DNA of 35,591 nt from Coleofasciculaceae cyanobacterium SM2_1_6 (GTDB lineage Bacteria; Cyanobacteriota; Cyanobacteriia; Cyanobacteriales; JAAUUE01). Under the pieces are notes generated by a model. The model did not search any database. It was given only the letters and a program-made list of their open reading frames with translations, and had not been told where the DNA came from. The stretch covers positions 1 to 35,591 of the forward strand of contig JAAUUE010000005.1 of assembly GCA_012031635.1 (NCBI GenBank). Direction: 5' to 3'. Shown here piece by piece: positions 22,094 to 32,469 of this stretch; positions within the stretch are counted from its first letter, which is position 1, and each line of letters starts with the position of its first letter. A program made the position numbers and the translations under genes.

Positions 22094-23536
22094 ATGCCTA
22101 AAGCACCTCGATCGCCCCTGCCTTTGCCCTCAGTCACATCCCCCAACAATCAAGATTTAAGTCTTGATGCTACCGTTGCCAACCTGCCCCTCCACAGTTT
22201 TACGGTAGAAACTAACTACCAAGGACAGGAAATTGCCACTATTTTTGAGCAGTATCCTCTCCTTCCGGGGGTAGTTTTGCTAGATAAAGGAAAATTTTTA
22301 GGGATGATCTCCCGGCGACGGTTTTTGGAGTATCTCCTGCGTCCCCAAGGGCTAAAACTCTTTCTCCGCCAACCCCTCCGTGTCCTCTACAGCTATGCCC
22401 AGATCCGAAATTTAATTGTTCCCTACACCACGACAATTTTGACTACAACCCAGTTGGCTTTGCGCCGCCCATCAGAATTACAGGGGGAGCCGATCGTGAT
22501 TCAGGGCCCAAGGGAAGCGGAGCAGCCAGACTCCAGTGATCCAGAGTTCTTGCCAGATTTCTCAGAATCCAAAGACAACTACTATTTATTAGATATTCAA
22601 GAATTGTACTTAGCGGACTGGCAGATTCGGGGTATTGAGGCGCAGGTGCGTTACGAACAAAATCAGGCGCAGATGATCCAAATGGAGAAAATGGCGAATT
22701 TGGGCAGACTAGTTGATGGGGTTGCCCACGAGATTTTGGATCCTGTTAATTTTATTTGGGGCAACTTAAATTATGTGCATTTGTACAGTGAGCAACTTCT
22801 AGAATTAATTAATGCCTACGAAACAGCAACTGTAACTGCTGAGCTAAAAGAAAATATTGAATTTGATTTTCTCCAGAGCGATCTCCCCCGGACAATTTCT
22901 AGCATTAGAACTGGAGCCGAACGGCTGAAGAAATTAGTGACTAGCCTGCAAAACTTTTGCCATCTTGATGATGTTTACCCCAAACCCGCCGATCTACATC
23001 AGTGCCTTGATAGTATTTTAATTCTCCTCAAAAGTCGCCTCCAAAAAGATATTGCGATCGTCACCGACTACGGATATTTACCCCCGGTTCCTTGTTTTGT
23101 GGGACAACTTAGTCAAGTATTTATTAATATCTTGGGAGATGCGGTAGATAATTTATTAAATGACAAACTAAGTGATACCTTCGATCGCTACCCAGAGGAA
23201 AACAAGCCAGTCAAAATTCAAAACCCCACCATTACCATCACTACCAAAATCTATTCCGGCAGTCAAATTCGGGCAGCAACTTCTGATTCGCGCTGGGTTT
23301 CGATCCGCATTGCTAACAATGGCTCTGCCTTTTCTGCGCCCCGCAAACAAAGAATCCTCAGTTCCTTCACTGGGGAGCGCAAACACCGCAAAGAAACCAG
23401 CCTCGCCCTCAGCCACTGGATCGTTACTGCCAAGCACGGCGGAAAGCTAGAGTTGCGATCGCCCATCCCCGAACTTTCCCCCACTCCCGACACTCCCCTC
23501 GGCACAGAATTTGAAATTATTCTACCCTTGGTGTAG
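22094..23536 (+). CDS. Sensor histidine kinase with CBS-like N-terminus and degenerate ATP-binding domain
   Basis: The 480-residue soluble protein has an N-terminal domain that resembles a CBS-type module (about 40-175, including PGVVLLDKGKFLGMISRRRFLEYL), a coiled linker, an H-box MANLGRLVDGVAHEILDPVNF with His212, and an HATPase_c-like domain with the N-box QVFINILGDAVDNLL. The later ATP-lid boxes are poor: the G1 box reads IRIANNGSAF where DNG is expected, and the G2 box GxGLGL is replaced by HRKETSLALSHWIV. The final GTEFEIILPL strand is kept. No response regulator is adjacent. It may be a weak kinase or a docking pseudokinase. It is soluble, so the signal is probably intracellular. Confidence 0.82.
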   Translation: MPKAPRSPLPLPSVTSPNNQDLSLDATVANLPLHSFTVETNYQGQEIATIFEQYPLLPGVVLLDKGKFLGMISRRRFLEYLLRPQGLKLFLRQPLRVLYSYAQIRNLIVPYTTTILTTTQLALRRPSELQGEPIVIQGPREAEQPDSSDPEFLPDFSESKDNYYLLDIQELYLADWQIRGIEAQVRYEQNQAQMIQMEKMANLGRLVDGVAHEILDPVNFIWGNLNYVHLYSEQLLELINAYETATVTAELKENIEFDFLQSDLPRTISSIRTGAERLKKLVTSLQNFCHLDDVYPKPADLHQCLDSILILLKSRLQKDIAIVTDYGYLPPVPCFVGQLSQVFINILGDAVDNLLNDKLSDTFDRYPEENKPVKIQNPTITITTKIYSGSQIRAATSDSRWVSIRIANNGSAFSAPRKQRILSSFTGERKHRKETSLALSHWIVTAKHGGKLELRSPIPELSPTPDTPLGTEFEIILPLV

Positions 23537-23542
23537 TTTTTT

Positions 23543-23579
23543 CAGTGAACAGTTATCAGTTATCAGTTAACAGTTAACA
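23543..23579. repeat. Heptad tandem repeat after the histidine kinase gene
   Basis: CAGTGAACAGTTATCAGTTATCAGTTAACAGTTAAC is the same CAGTTAT/CAGTTAA series found between the nad genes, here only the left part. It lies 7 bp after the kinase stop. Confidence 0.7.
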
Positions 23580-23591
23580 AGTTACTTGTAT

Positions 23592-23992
23592 AGGACTTAG
23601 GCAAAGTGCCCCAAATTAAGGTTAGAGTCAAATAATTATGAAAGACTCTGTGACACGACTTGACTACTTTCAATATTTGCTGGTCAGCCAGATTAATTAT
23701 ACTCTGACTAACTTTGCTGACCATAGCCTACAATTCTCTCACGATCAGATAAATCGTTATCTGTGAGGTGAAAAAATTACCCCTCGACTGGTGTGAGAAA
23801 ATGTGGCTCAACAAGTTGTCCAGACAGAGGACGGCTACTTGGTTTTTGATGACACGGTTCTGGACAAGAACCCTTCCTTTGCCATTGAGTTAGTCAAACG
23901 ACAGTTTATCAACTCAAATATGGGTTGCTCAATGATTACCTTTGTCAACAACTTCAGAATCCTTCTCTAAAAATTGCTCTTGCGTAAGTCCT
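23592..23992 (+). mobile_element. Internally deleted IS element (IS701-like) with imperfect terminal inverted repeats
   Basis: The left end AGGACTTAGGCAAAG and the right end CTCTTGCGTAAGTCCT (inverse AGGACTTACGCAAGA) form imperfect terminal inverted repeats of about 15 bp. Between them lies a 5' fragment of a transposase with stop codons. The element is about 400 bp, far below full size, and occupies the gap between the kinase and cyclase genes. I cannot make out a certain target duplication. Confidence 0.7.
23638..23970 (+). pseudogene. Transposase N-terminal fragment, IS701-like, with in-frame stops
   Basis: The ATG at 23638 reads MKDSVTRLDYFQYLLVSQIN and later FSHDQINRYL, then TGA, GEKITPRLV, another TGA (where Trp is expected), then ENVAQQVVQTEDGYLVFDDT, which is the DDE-transposase region with the first catalytic Asp. 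After LDKNPSFAIELVKRQF the match is lost and the frame ends at 23968-23970. Two in-frame stops and loss of the whole C-terminal part make it non-functional. It was not in the ORF track. Confidence 0.75.
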
Positions 23993-24008
23993 AATCAAAA
24001 GAAATAGT

Positions 24009-26066
24009 TCAACGCCTGCCTACTAACCAATAGGTGATCATCTCTCCCCTTCCTTTTACTTGAACACTGCCCCGTGGCTCCAACACATACAAATCTTTAA
24101 GTTGTTGGTAGGTAGCCTCCGTCACTTGGATATAGCCCGGCTTGCCGTGGGATTCCATTCGAGAAGCCACATTTACCGCATCCCCCCAGAGATCGTAGGT
24201 AAATTTTTTAATGCCAATGACCCCCGCAATTACCGAACCAGTATTAATACCAATGCGGAGTTCCAAAGCCTCGCCAAAAGCTCCATCTAGGGTAGCAATG
24301 TGCGCCAACATATCTAGCGCCATGGCGGCGATCGCTTGAGCATGGTCTGGACGAGCCACAGGTAAACCGCCGACTACCATGTAGGCATCACCAATGGTTT
24401 TAATTTTCTCTAGTCCATACTTCTCAGTTAATTGATCAAAAGCCGAAAAAATTTGATTTAAGCCAGCCACCAACTGCATTGGTTCCATCCTCGAAGAAAG
24501 TCCTGTGAAGCCGACAATATCTGCAAACAAAATCGTTGCCTCGGCAAAGTGTTCCGCCGGAGATTCATTGGTTTGTTTCAAACGCTCGGCAATTTCTGCG
24601 GGCAAGATATTTAGTAATAACTGTTCCGATCGCTCCTTTTCTTGACGTAGTTGCAAAGTTCGTTTTTCTACTCGTTCTTCTAATTTTTCATTGGCAAGGC
24701 GCAGAGATTCCAAAGAAGCCCGGAGTTGCGCCGCCATATAATTAAAAGATTTCCCCAATCGATCTAATTCAAAGATCCGGCTGGATCTTAAGTGTTGGTC
24801 AAGATTCCCCGCCGCCATATCTTCCGAAGCCCTAGTAAACTGCCCCAAGGGACTTGCAATCCACCGAGCCGTCCAAATGCCCAAAATAATTACTCCCGCC
24901 AAGGCAGCACAGGTCAGAAAAATTGTATAGCGGGTATTTTCATAAATAGTTGCCATGAAGTCAGCTTCAGGAATTACTAGGACAATTAACCAATCTAAAT
25001 TCAGATTCTTAAAAGGTACAATTTGCACATACTGTCTTTGTCCACCCAAGGTGAAATCTAACTGTTGAATTGCTTGAATTTGCCTTAAATCCCCCGATTG
25101 AGTTTGTAAAAATCTAGCAGTATCTCGAATCCGGGAATTTTCACTATCTACGGCGAGTAAGCGGGTGGTATTTTCTCCTGTGCCTTTGAGCATAGTTTCC
25201 TGAGCAGAAGTCGCCACTAGGCTGCCCGATCGATCAACAATAAAGGCTGTTCCGGTCTTGCCGATCTGTAAAGTCTGCATGAAATTACTTAATTCTTGGG
25301 GCAGATAAAAATCCGTAGCACAGGCTCCGATAAACCGCCCATCAACTTCATCATAGACAGGCAAACTGGCGGTAACGGTAGGCAGAAGCGTGGAAAAATC
25401 TAGATAGATTTCGCTCCAAACGGCAGCACCAGTATTTTTGGCAGCTTTATACCAAGGGCGCAATCGAGGATCAAAAGGTCTTTTATTCAGGGGGTCAATC
25501 TCTTGAGTCCGGTTACCTTTTTGGTCAAAATCAAAGGCGCGGCGGATAAAATTCGTATTAGAATTACTAAATTGCAAAATAACTCTCGATCGATCCTCTG
25601 GAGATAAGCGACCAGTCCCTAAGAAATCTCCATTTTCATTACCACAATAAACATAACTAATAGCCGGATAAATTTGCATTTGCTGCCACATTTGTAGCTC
25701 CCCTGTCACTGCTGGTAAATTAATATTATTCTCAATTAAATCAGAAGCATTAATTCGATTAATGGCATGGGGAGCCGTTGTGTAGGAAGCTAATTTTTCC
25801 TCAATACGGTTCGTTAATTCCGCTCGTAATTGCAGAGCCACATCTCTCACCGCCTGCTGTCCACTTTGGTAGGAAATCAAGCCAACTAAGGCAAAGGCAG
25901 TACTAATTTGCAAAACAACAGGCACCACAAGGGTAGTCCGCAGATGAAATTTGGGACGGATAGATGAGGATGTTGCGGGATGGATAGGCTGCGGGTCTGA
26001 GGATAGAGGAACTGGGGGTTGCGAATCGGGGGGCGGATCAAGGGGGCGAGGGCGGATAATACCCAT
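24009..26066 (-). CDS. Class III adenylate cyclase with Cache and HAMP domains
   Basis: This membrane receptor makes cAMP. The 685-residue protein has a proline-rich cytoplasmic N-terminus, a membrane helix (about 45-70), an extracytoplasmic Cache sensor (about 85-365), a second helix (about 375-400), HAMP, a coiled coil (LRLANEKLEERVEKRTLQLR), and a cyclase domain (about 505-685). Metal-binding Asp residues are in ILFADIVGFTG and TIGDAYMVVGG. The substrate-selecting positions, Lys in KIKTIGD and Asp in TYDLWGD, are those of adenylate rather than guanylate cyclases. The motif NVASRM supplies the Asn/Arg transition-state residues. It lies 93 bp downstream of the MATE gene on the same strand. 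Confidence 0.93.
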   Translation of the reverse strand: MGIIRPRPLDPPPDSQPPVPLSSDPQPIHPATSSSIRPKFHLRTTLVVPVVLQISTAFALVGLISYQSGQQAVRDVALQLRAELTNRIEEKLASYTTAPHAINRINASDLIENNINLPAVTGELQMWQQMQIYPAISYVYCGNENGDFLGTGRLSPEDRSRVILQFSNSNTNFIRRAFDFDQKGNRTQEIDPLNKRPFDPRLRPWYKAAKNTGAAVWSEIYLDFSTLLPTVTASLPVYDEVDGRFIGACATDFYLPQELSNFMQTLQIGKTGTAFIVDRSGSLVATSAQETMLKGTGENTTRLLAVDSENSRIRDTARFLQTQSGDLRQIQAIQQLDFTLGGQRQYVQIVPFKNLNLDWLIVLVIPEADFMATIYENTRYTIFLTCAALAGVIILGIWTARWIASPLGQFTRASEDMAAGNLDQHLRSSRIFELDRLGKSFNYMAAQLRASLESLRLANEKLEERVEKRTLQLRQEKERSEQLLLNILPAEIAERLKQTNESPAEHFAEATILFADIVGFTGLSSRMEPMQLVAGLNQIFSAFDQLTEKYGLEKIKTIGDAYMVVGGLPVARPDHAQAIAAMALDMLAHIATLDGAFGEALELRIGINTGSVIAGVIGIKKFTYDLWGDAVNVASRMESHGKPGYIQVTEATYQQLKDLYVLEPRGSVQVKGRGEMITYWLVGRR

Positions 26067-26159
26067 AGCTAGTTGAGTACCTTTAATTATTGCTAAATGT
26101 GGCTAATTACTATTAATAATTGCCGTTAATTAATTCTACTCATCTCAATTCCATTCCCC

Positions 26160-27542
26160 TCATAAATCCTTTATAAATATAGTGAAATGTTGATGATGAA
26201 ATCTAAGAATAAAAAATCCGGCTGCCACGGCTACCCCCAATAGTTGCCCCAGCCATAGACCAACGCCTCCTAGGTTCATTGCAAACCCTAAAATATAACC
26301 ACTAGTTAAGCCAATCCCCCAAAAACTTAATAAGCTCAGCAGCACGGGGAGCCGGGTATCTTGCAAGCCTCGTAATACTCCCGCCGCATTGGTCTGGACT
26401 CCATCGAGAATTTGGGAGAGGGCGGCGATCGACAGCATAGGAATAGCAAGGGCAATTACTCTAGCATTGGCGGGGTTGTGGATATCTAAGTAGAGGGAAA
26501 TTACGGAGTAGGGAAACAGCAGCAAGACGATCGCCATGACCAGCATAAAAGCACCACCTAAACCCATACTCAAATAAGCAACCCGTTTCACGCCCACGGG
26601 GTCTTTCTGCCCATACCACTGTCCCACCCGGATCGTTGTCGCCAAGGACATACCTAGGGGAACCATGAAGATCACGACAATGGTTTGAAAGACAATTTGA
26701 TGGGCGGCTAAAACCTCGGTGCCCAAGGCTCCCATCATGTAGGTGGTGCTGGTAAATAGCCCCATTTCGAGGGTGAAGGAAGCGGCGATCGGCACGCCAA
26801 TCCAGAGGAGTTCCTTAATTACCTTGGCAGAGAATCTGTAGAGATTAGCAAACAGGTGGTAGGTTTTGAGTTGGGGATGTTGGTAAATATAAATAACCAA
26901 ACAGATAGCCATGAACCAGTGGGCTAGGGCGCTAGCGATCGCCAACCCTTCCAGTCCCAGAGAGGGAAAGCCCAATTTCCCAAAGCCGAGGACATAGTTG
27001 CCGATCGCATTAAATACCGTCCCTAGAATCACGATCGCCATGATCGATCGAGGCTGAGACAGGGAAGAAACCACACTTTTGAGCAGGGCAAACAACAACG
27101 CCGGAAAGAAACCCCAGAGAATCATATTTAAGTAGCTCTGGGCAATGGCGACTATTTCTGCACTCTGCCCCAAATGGCTCATGATCAAGTCAAAATGGCG
27201 GAGGAGCAACATTATCGGCAGGCTACTTAACAAAACTAGCCACAGCCCTTGACGGGTTAAATCTTGAATCTTGGCTCGGTCTCCGGCTCCGTAGGCAACC
27301 GCAATCAAAGGACTGGCTCCCAGCATCACCCCAGTCATCATGATCGACAATCCCGTAAAAGTCGTCGCCGCTAATCCTCCTGCCGCCAGCACTTCCTGTC
27401 CTAACCATCCCATCATCACAATGTCCACAAAGCCAGTGGCAGCTTGGGCAATCTGGGCGCTAGCTAGGGGAACCGTGAGGCGCATGAGTTCCTGAGTTTC
27501 TGTAAATAATGGGGATTTGGGAGATAATCTTAAAAATTTCAT
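26160..27542 (-). CDS. MATE family multidrug/toxin exporter
   Basis: This is a cation-coupled efflux pump of the MATE (NorM/DinF) family with 12 membrane helices predicted from hydrophobicity over 460 residues. Family segments are LMRLTVPLASAQIAQAATGFVD, MMGWLGQEVLAAGGLA in the first repeat, and the second-half equivalents IGVPIAASFTLEMGLF and GTEVLAAHQIV. The two-fold repeat of the family is apparent. The substrate cannot be read from sequence. It is upstream of the adenylate cyclase on the same strand, which need not mean a shared function. It looks intact. Confidence 0.93.
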   Translation of the reverse strand: MKFLRLSPKSPLFTETQELMRLTVPLASAQIAQAATGFVDIVMMGWLGQEVLAAGGLAATTFTGLSIMMTGVMLGASPLIAVAYGAGDRAKIQDLTRQGLWLVLLSSLPIMLLLRHFDLIMSHLGQSAEIVAIAQSYLNMILWGFFPALLFALLKSVVSSLSQPRSIMAIVILGTVFNAIGNYVLGFGKLGFPSLGLEGLAIASALAHWFMAICLVIYIYQHPQLKTYHLFANLYRFSAKVIKELLWIGVPIAASFTLEMGLFTSTTYMMGALGTEVLAAHQIVFQTIVVIFMVPLGMSLATTIRVGQWYGQKDPVGVKRVAYLSMGLGGAFMLVMAIVLLLFPYSVISLYLDIHNPANARVIALAIPMLSIAALSQILDGVQTNAAGVLRGLQDTRLPVLLSLLSFWGIGLTSGYILGFAMNLGGVGLWLGQLLGVAVAAGFFILRFHHQHFTIFIKDL

Positions 27543-27580
27543 GGGTAGCGATCGGTATCTAGAGATAGTTTAGGATATTA

Positions 27581-29973
<2,393 letters not shown>

Positions 29974-30102
29974 CGGTTTTGGTAGAACACTAACTACAAA
30001 TTATCAAGCCTTGGGAACCAAATTGAGATTAATTAGCTGGATTTAAATTAATTAGCTTAATTGAAGTTTGTAAACCTCAATTTTCTTCTATAAATTGGGG
30101 AA

Positions 30103-30196
30103 CTATAGGGATCCTAAATTATTTGTTAGATTAGATTGTGTCTGGTAAATGATTTCACCCGCCTTTGGCGGGTGAAATCATTTAGGACTGCTATAG
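30103..30196. mobile_element. 94-bp palindromic MITE-like element, copy A
   Basis: It starts and ends in CTATAG with near-matching inverted ends (CTATAGGGATCCTAAAT and ATTTAGGACTGCTATAG). The right half is an 18-bp perfect stem, TAAATGATTTCACCCGCC, closed by TTT. A second copy of exactly the same length lies at 34235-34328; they align without gaps with 80 of 94 positions identical by my count. It carries no ORF. It lies in the divergent gap between the GGDEF gene and the gene at 30424. Confidence 0.8.
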
Positions 30197-30210
30197 TCGT
30201 TGCCATAAAA

Positions 30211-30267
30211 GTTAGGACGAATTCGGCTGCGACTTCACTCAGCCAACGTATCTGGTCTTGTCCTAAT
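30211..30267. repeat. Short nested inverted repeat
   Basis: TTAGGAC (30212-30218) pairs with GTCCTAA (30260-30266), and inside it GGCTG (30225-30229) pairs with CAGCC (30240-30244). It looks like the trimmed end of a small mobile element. It lies between copy A of the 94-bp element and the next gene. Confidence 0.45.
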
Positions 30268-30423
30268 TAATCTGCCTAGTACTATATATAAATTTTTCTT
30301 GTTATAAAATCTTGGATCCATATAACTTGTTGTCTGTATAATTAGAATTAATTGCAGGCATACAATCAGGCATGTAATGTAAATAAATCGAGGGTTTTCC
30401 CTCGACTATGGTTATCCTTAGCT

Positions 30424-31731
30424 ATGGCTATCTTTAAGTTTGGCTCTAAACGCAAAACCGTACCTCACTCTCCTCAACAATCCGCCCCTCCTGTCACGCC
30501 GATCGCCCCCACGCCCACTAGTGGAGCAATCCAAAAACCTCAAGGCAAAAGTCTATCGCAATTGGAGGCAGAAATTGAGGCTCAGTACCTCCCTACGACT
30601 CCCCATCGATCCCAGAAAGGGCAGAAACAAAATCGGGGCTTCCTCCCTAAATTAGTTACCTTAGCTCTAGTTGTTGGCGTACCTGTGGGCGTTGTGGCGT
30701 TGGCAAATTTACCTGTACCGGGCTGGCGGCATCAAGTTGCCAGAACTGCGCCGATCCTGTTGTTTCCTACCTATTCCAGTTGGGATAGGGCCTACAAGAG
30801 CTTAATCGATAACCTCAACCAAGCCGAGCAGTTAATCGATCGCCCCACCAGTGCTACAGATCTAGATTTGGGGGGACAAAAGTTAACCATGGCTAGGGAG
30901 GCGGTAAATAAGTTACCTAGTGGATTTATTGAAGACGATTTTACTCGATCGCTCTACTGGTATAACTGGCACTATTCTCGATCGGGCTTCGCTACCGCCC
31001 GGAGCCAATTAGGAACCCTAGAAAGTAAACTTTTTCAAGAACAAAATGCCCAAACGTTGCTGAGAACCACGGAAGAGAATGTCAATCAAGCTAAATTGGC
31101 ATATCAACAGGCAACAACCTCCACCGATAAACAGTTAGCGGCAACCCGTTGGCACGAGGGCTTAGGGAAAATGGCGCAAGTATCGACAGCAACCCTCGCC
31201 GGAAAAAATGCTCAACAAAAGTTAGTTCTCTACAGGCAAGATTTTGCCGAAACTGTAGGTTTATTTGCCGGGAATGCTGAAACTCGCAACCTAATTACTG
31301 CTGCCCGCCAATTTGCTTGGCAAGCTGCTAAAGATGGTCAAAACCCACCCCATGAAGCGATTAAGTGGGAACAGATTATGATTATGTGGCAAGAGGCGAT
31401 CGATCGTCTGGAAAAAATTCAACCCGCAGATCTAGAAGGCTACAAAGAAGCCCAAAAACTCATCGTCGATTACCGAGCCAGCCAATCAGAAGTTCAAGTC
31501 AGATTAGCAGCAGAACGCAGCTCTGTCAGAAGTTTTGCCGCAGCCCAAAGAGATATAACTACTCTGGTTGCATCTGCCGGCTACGGGAATAAGAGCTATA
31601 CCCTCTCTCAACTCCAAGGTATTATCAATCAACTAGAAAGTGTCAAGCCGGGGACTACTTCCTACCTAAAATCCCAAGAATTATTGATTTTTGCCAAGAA
31701 CAAATGGCAGGAGCTAAGGCTAGCGAATTAA
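30424..31731 (+). CDS. Uncharacterised membrane-anchored helical protein
   Basis: I do not recognise this family with certainty; it resembles unnamed cyanobacterial proteins. The start is placed at MAIFKFGSKRK (residue 25 of the tracked ORF), because the upstream codons look like untranslated leader, giving 435 residues. It has a basic, proline-rich cytoplasmic N-terminus with SLSQLEAEIEAQYLP, one membrane helix (about residues 73-95), then a long, probably extracytoplasmic, helical region rich in Gln, Ala and Leu with coiled-coil character (QAEQLIDRP, ENVNQAKLAYQQATT, LESVKPGTTSYLKSQELL). Repeated short YxxAQ-type helices recall TPR-like packing, without a clear TPR consensus. Its 3' end overlaps the end of the broken vapC gene in convergent orientation. 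Confidence 0.7.
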   Translation: MAIFKFGSKRKTVPHSPQQSAPPVTPIAPTPTSGAIQKPQGKSLSQLEAEIEAQYLPTTPHRSQKGQKQNRGFLPKLVTLALVVGVPVGVVALANLPVPGWRHQVARTAPILLFPTYSSWDRAYKSLIDNLNQAEQLIDRPTSATDLDLGGQKLTMAREAVNKLPSGFIEDDFTRSLYWYNWHYSRSGFATARSQLGTLESKLFQEQNAQTLLRTTEENVNQAKLAYQQATTSTDKQLAATRWHEGLGKMAQVSTATLAGKNAQQKLVLYRQDFAETVGLFAGNAETRNLITAARQFAWQAAKDGQNPPHEAIKWEQIMIMWQEAIDRLEKIQPADLEGYKEAQKLIVDYRASQSEVQVRLAAERSSVRSFAAAQRDITTLVASAGYGNKSYTLSQLQGIINQLESVKPGTTSYLKSQELLIFAKNKWQELRLAN

Positions 31732-32113
31732 TCTGATTTCAACTCCAAGATTTAGGTTAGTCCAAATTCGATCGGTAGTTAAAACTGGCAAATTGAGAGA
31801 AATACCTAGTCCAAGACAAGCTCGATCAAGCTCGATCGCCAAGGGAAAGTCCTAGAGATTTAGTTAAGGGACAAAGTATTCCAGCCCTTAAAGCCTGTTC
31901 TTGGTTGAAAGGGATAACCTCAAGACCCAAGTTTGCTAAAATCTGTTCAATATCTTTTTCAGCAACTCCTCCCTCCGCTAATTTTGCTACAACTTCAGAA
32001 AGGTTTACAGAACTAATTACTGCATTGTTAATTCCTTGGAAAATTTCTTCGCTACCTTTTTCTTGATTGAGTAAAGCCAAAATAGCAGAAGCATCAACAA
32101 CAATTTTACTCAC
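31720..32113 (-). pseudogene. VapC-like PIN-domain toxin, disrupted by a 10-bp tandem duplication
   Basis: PIN-domain toxins are RNases held in check by a cognate antitoxin. The ORF begins IVVDASAILALLNQEKG (first catalytic Asp), with VNLSEVVAKL (Glu), and reaches SLGDRA, where a stop follows at 31826-31828. AAGCTCGATC is duplicated head to tail at 31818-31837 (plus strand). Removing one copy restores DRACLGLGISLNLPVLTTDRIW and a frame to TAG at 31720-31722, for 127 residues, the normal VapC length. The C-terminal acidic motif TTD is lost as written, so the toxin is probably dead or altered. The lesion is not in a homopolymer. It overlaps the antitoxin gene by 8 bp. Confidence 0.85.
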
Positions 32114-32345
32114 GCAAAGCCTCCTCTCTGCGCTCTTGAATCAATTCTTCAGCAAGATTGCAATCAACCGGAATATATTTTCTAAAAATAGCTTGAGCCT
32201 TCTCTATAGAAGTTTGCTGATGCTGAATTGGTTGATCTTCTAGGATAAGGACAGCATTGTATTCTCCTACAGGCATATCTATAGGAAAATTGACTAACAA
32301 CCTCCCATTGCTTTCTATAGTGACTTTTACTTCTATGGTTCTCAT
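32106..32345 (-). CDS. VapB-like antitoxin
   Basis: This 79-residue protein has an N-terminal strand pattern MRTIEVKVTIESNGRLLVNFP and a charged helical C-terminus (FRKYIPVDCNLAEELIQERREEAL). This is a common cyanobacterial antitoxin type found before PIN-domain genes. The first half probably dimerises and the helical tail binds the toxin; that assignment is by analogy. Its stop overlaps the toxin start by 8 bp, the normal translational coupling of TA pairs. Such antitoxins usually repress their own promoter, which would lie in 32346-32469. Confidence 0.75.
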   Translation of the reverse strand: MRTIEVKVTIESNGRLLVNFPIDMPVGEYNAVLILEDQPIQHQQTSIEKAQAIFRKYIPVDCNLAEELIQERREEALRE

Positions 32346-32469
32346 TGTTAGCTCAACCAGGTATGTTAATTACTAACTATAAATATAGAGCAACGCACAA
32401 TCCTTCCTTATTTGTCTCTAATTTTAACAGGACTTACACAAACGAGATGACTATAGTATTAATCAATAA
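32346..32469. other. Intergenic region between vapB-like and CocE genes
   Basis: It holds an AGGACTTACACAAACG at 32430-32445 that resembles the terminal repeat of the IS relic at 23592, but no partner end is seen nearby. The antitoxin promoter is expected here. No gene. Confidence 0.35.

Noticed and set aside
30121-30184. Hairpin of the 94-bp element copy A as a transcription terminator
   Set aside because: It lies between two divergent genes, so there is no upstream transcript to end, and there is no U-tract. A mobile-element origin fits both copies better.
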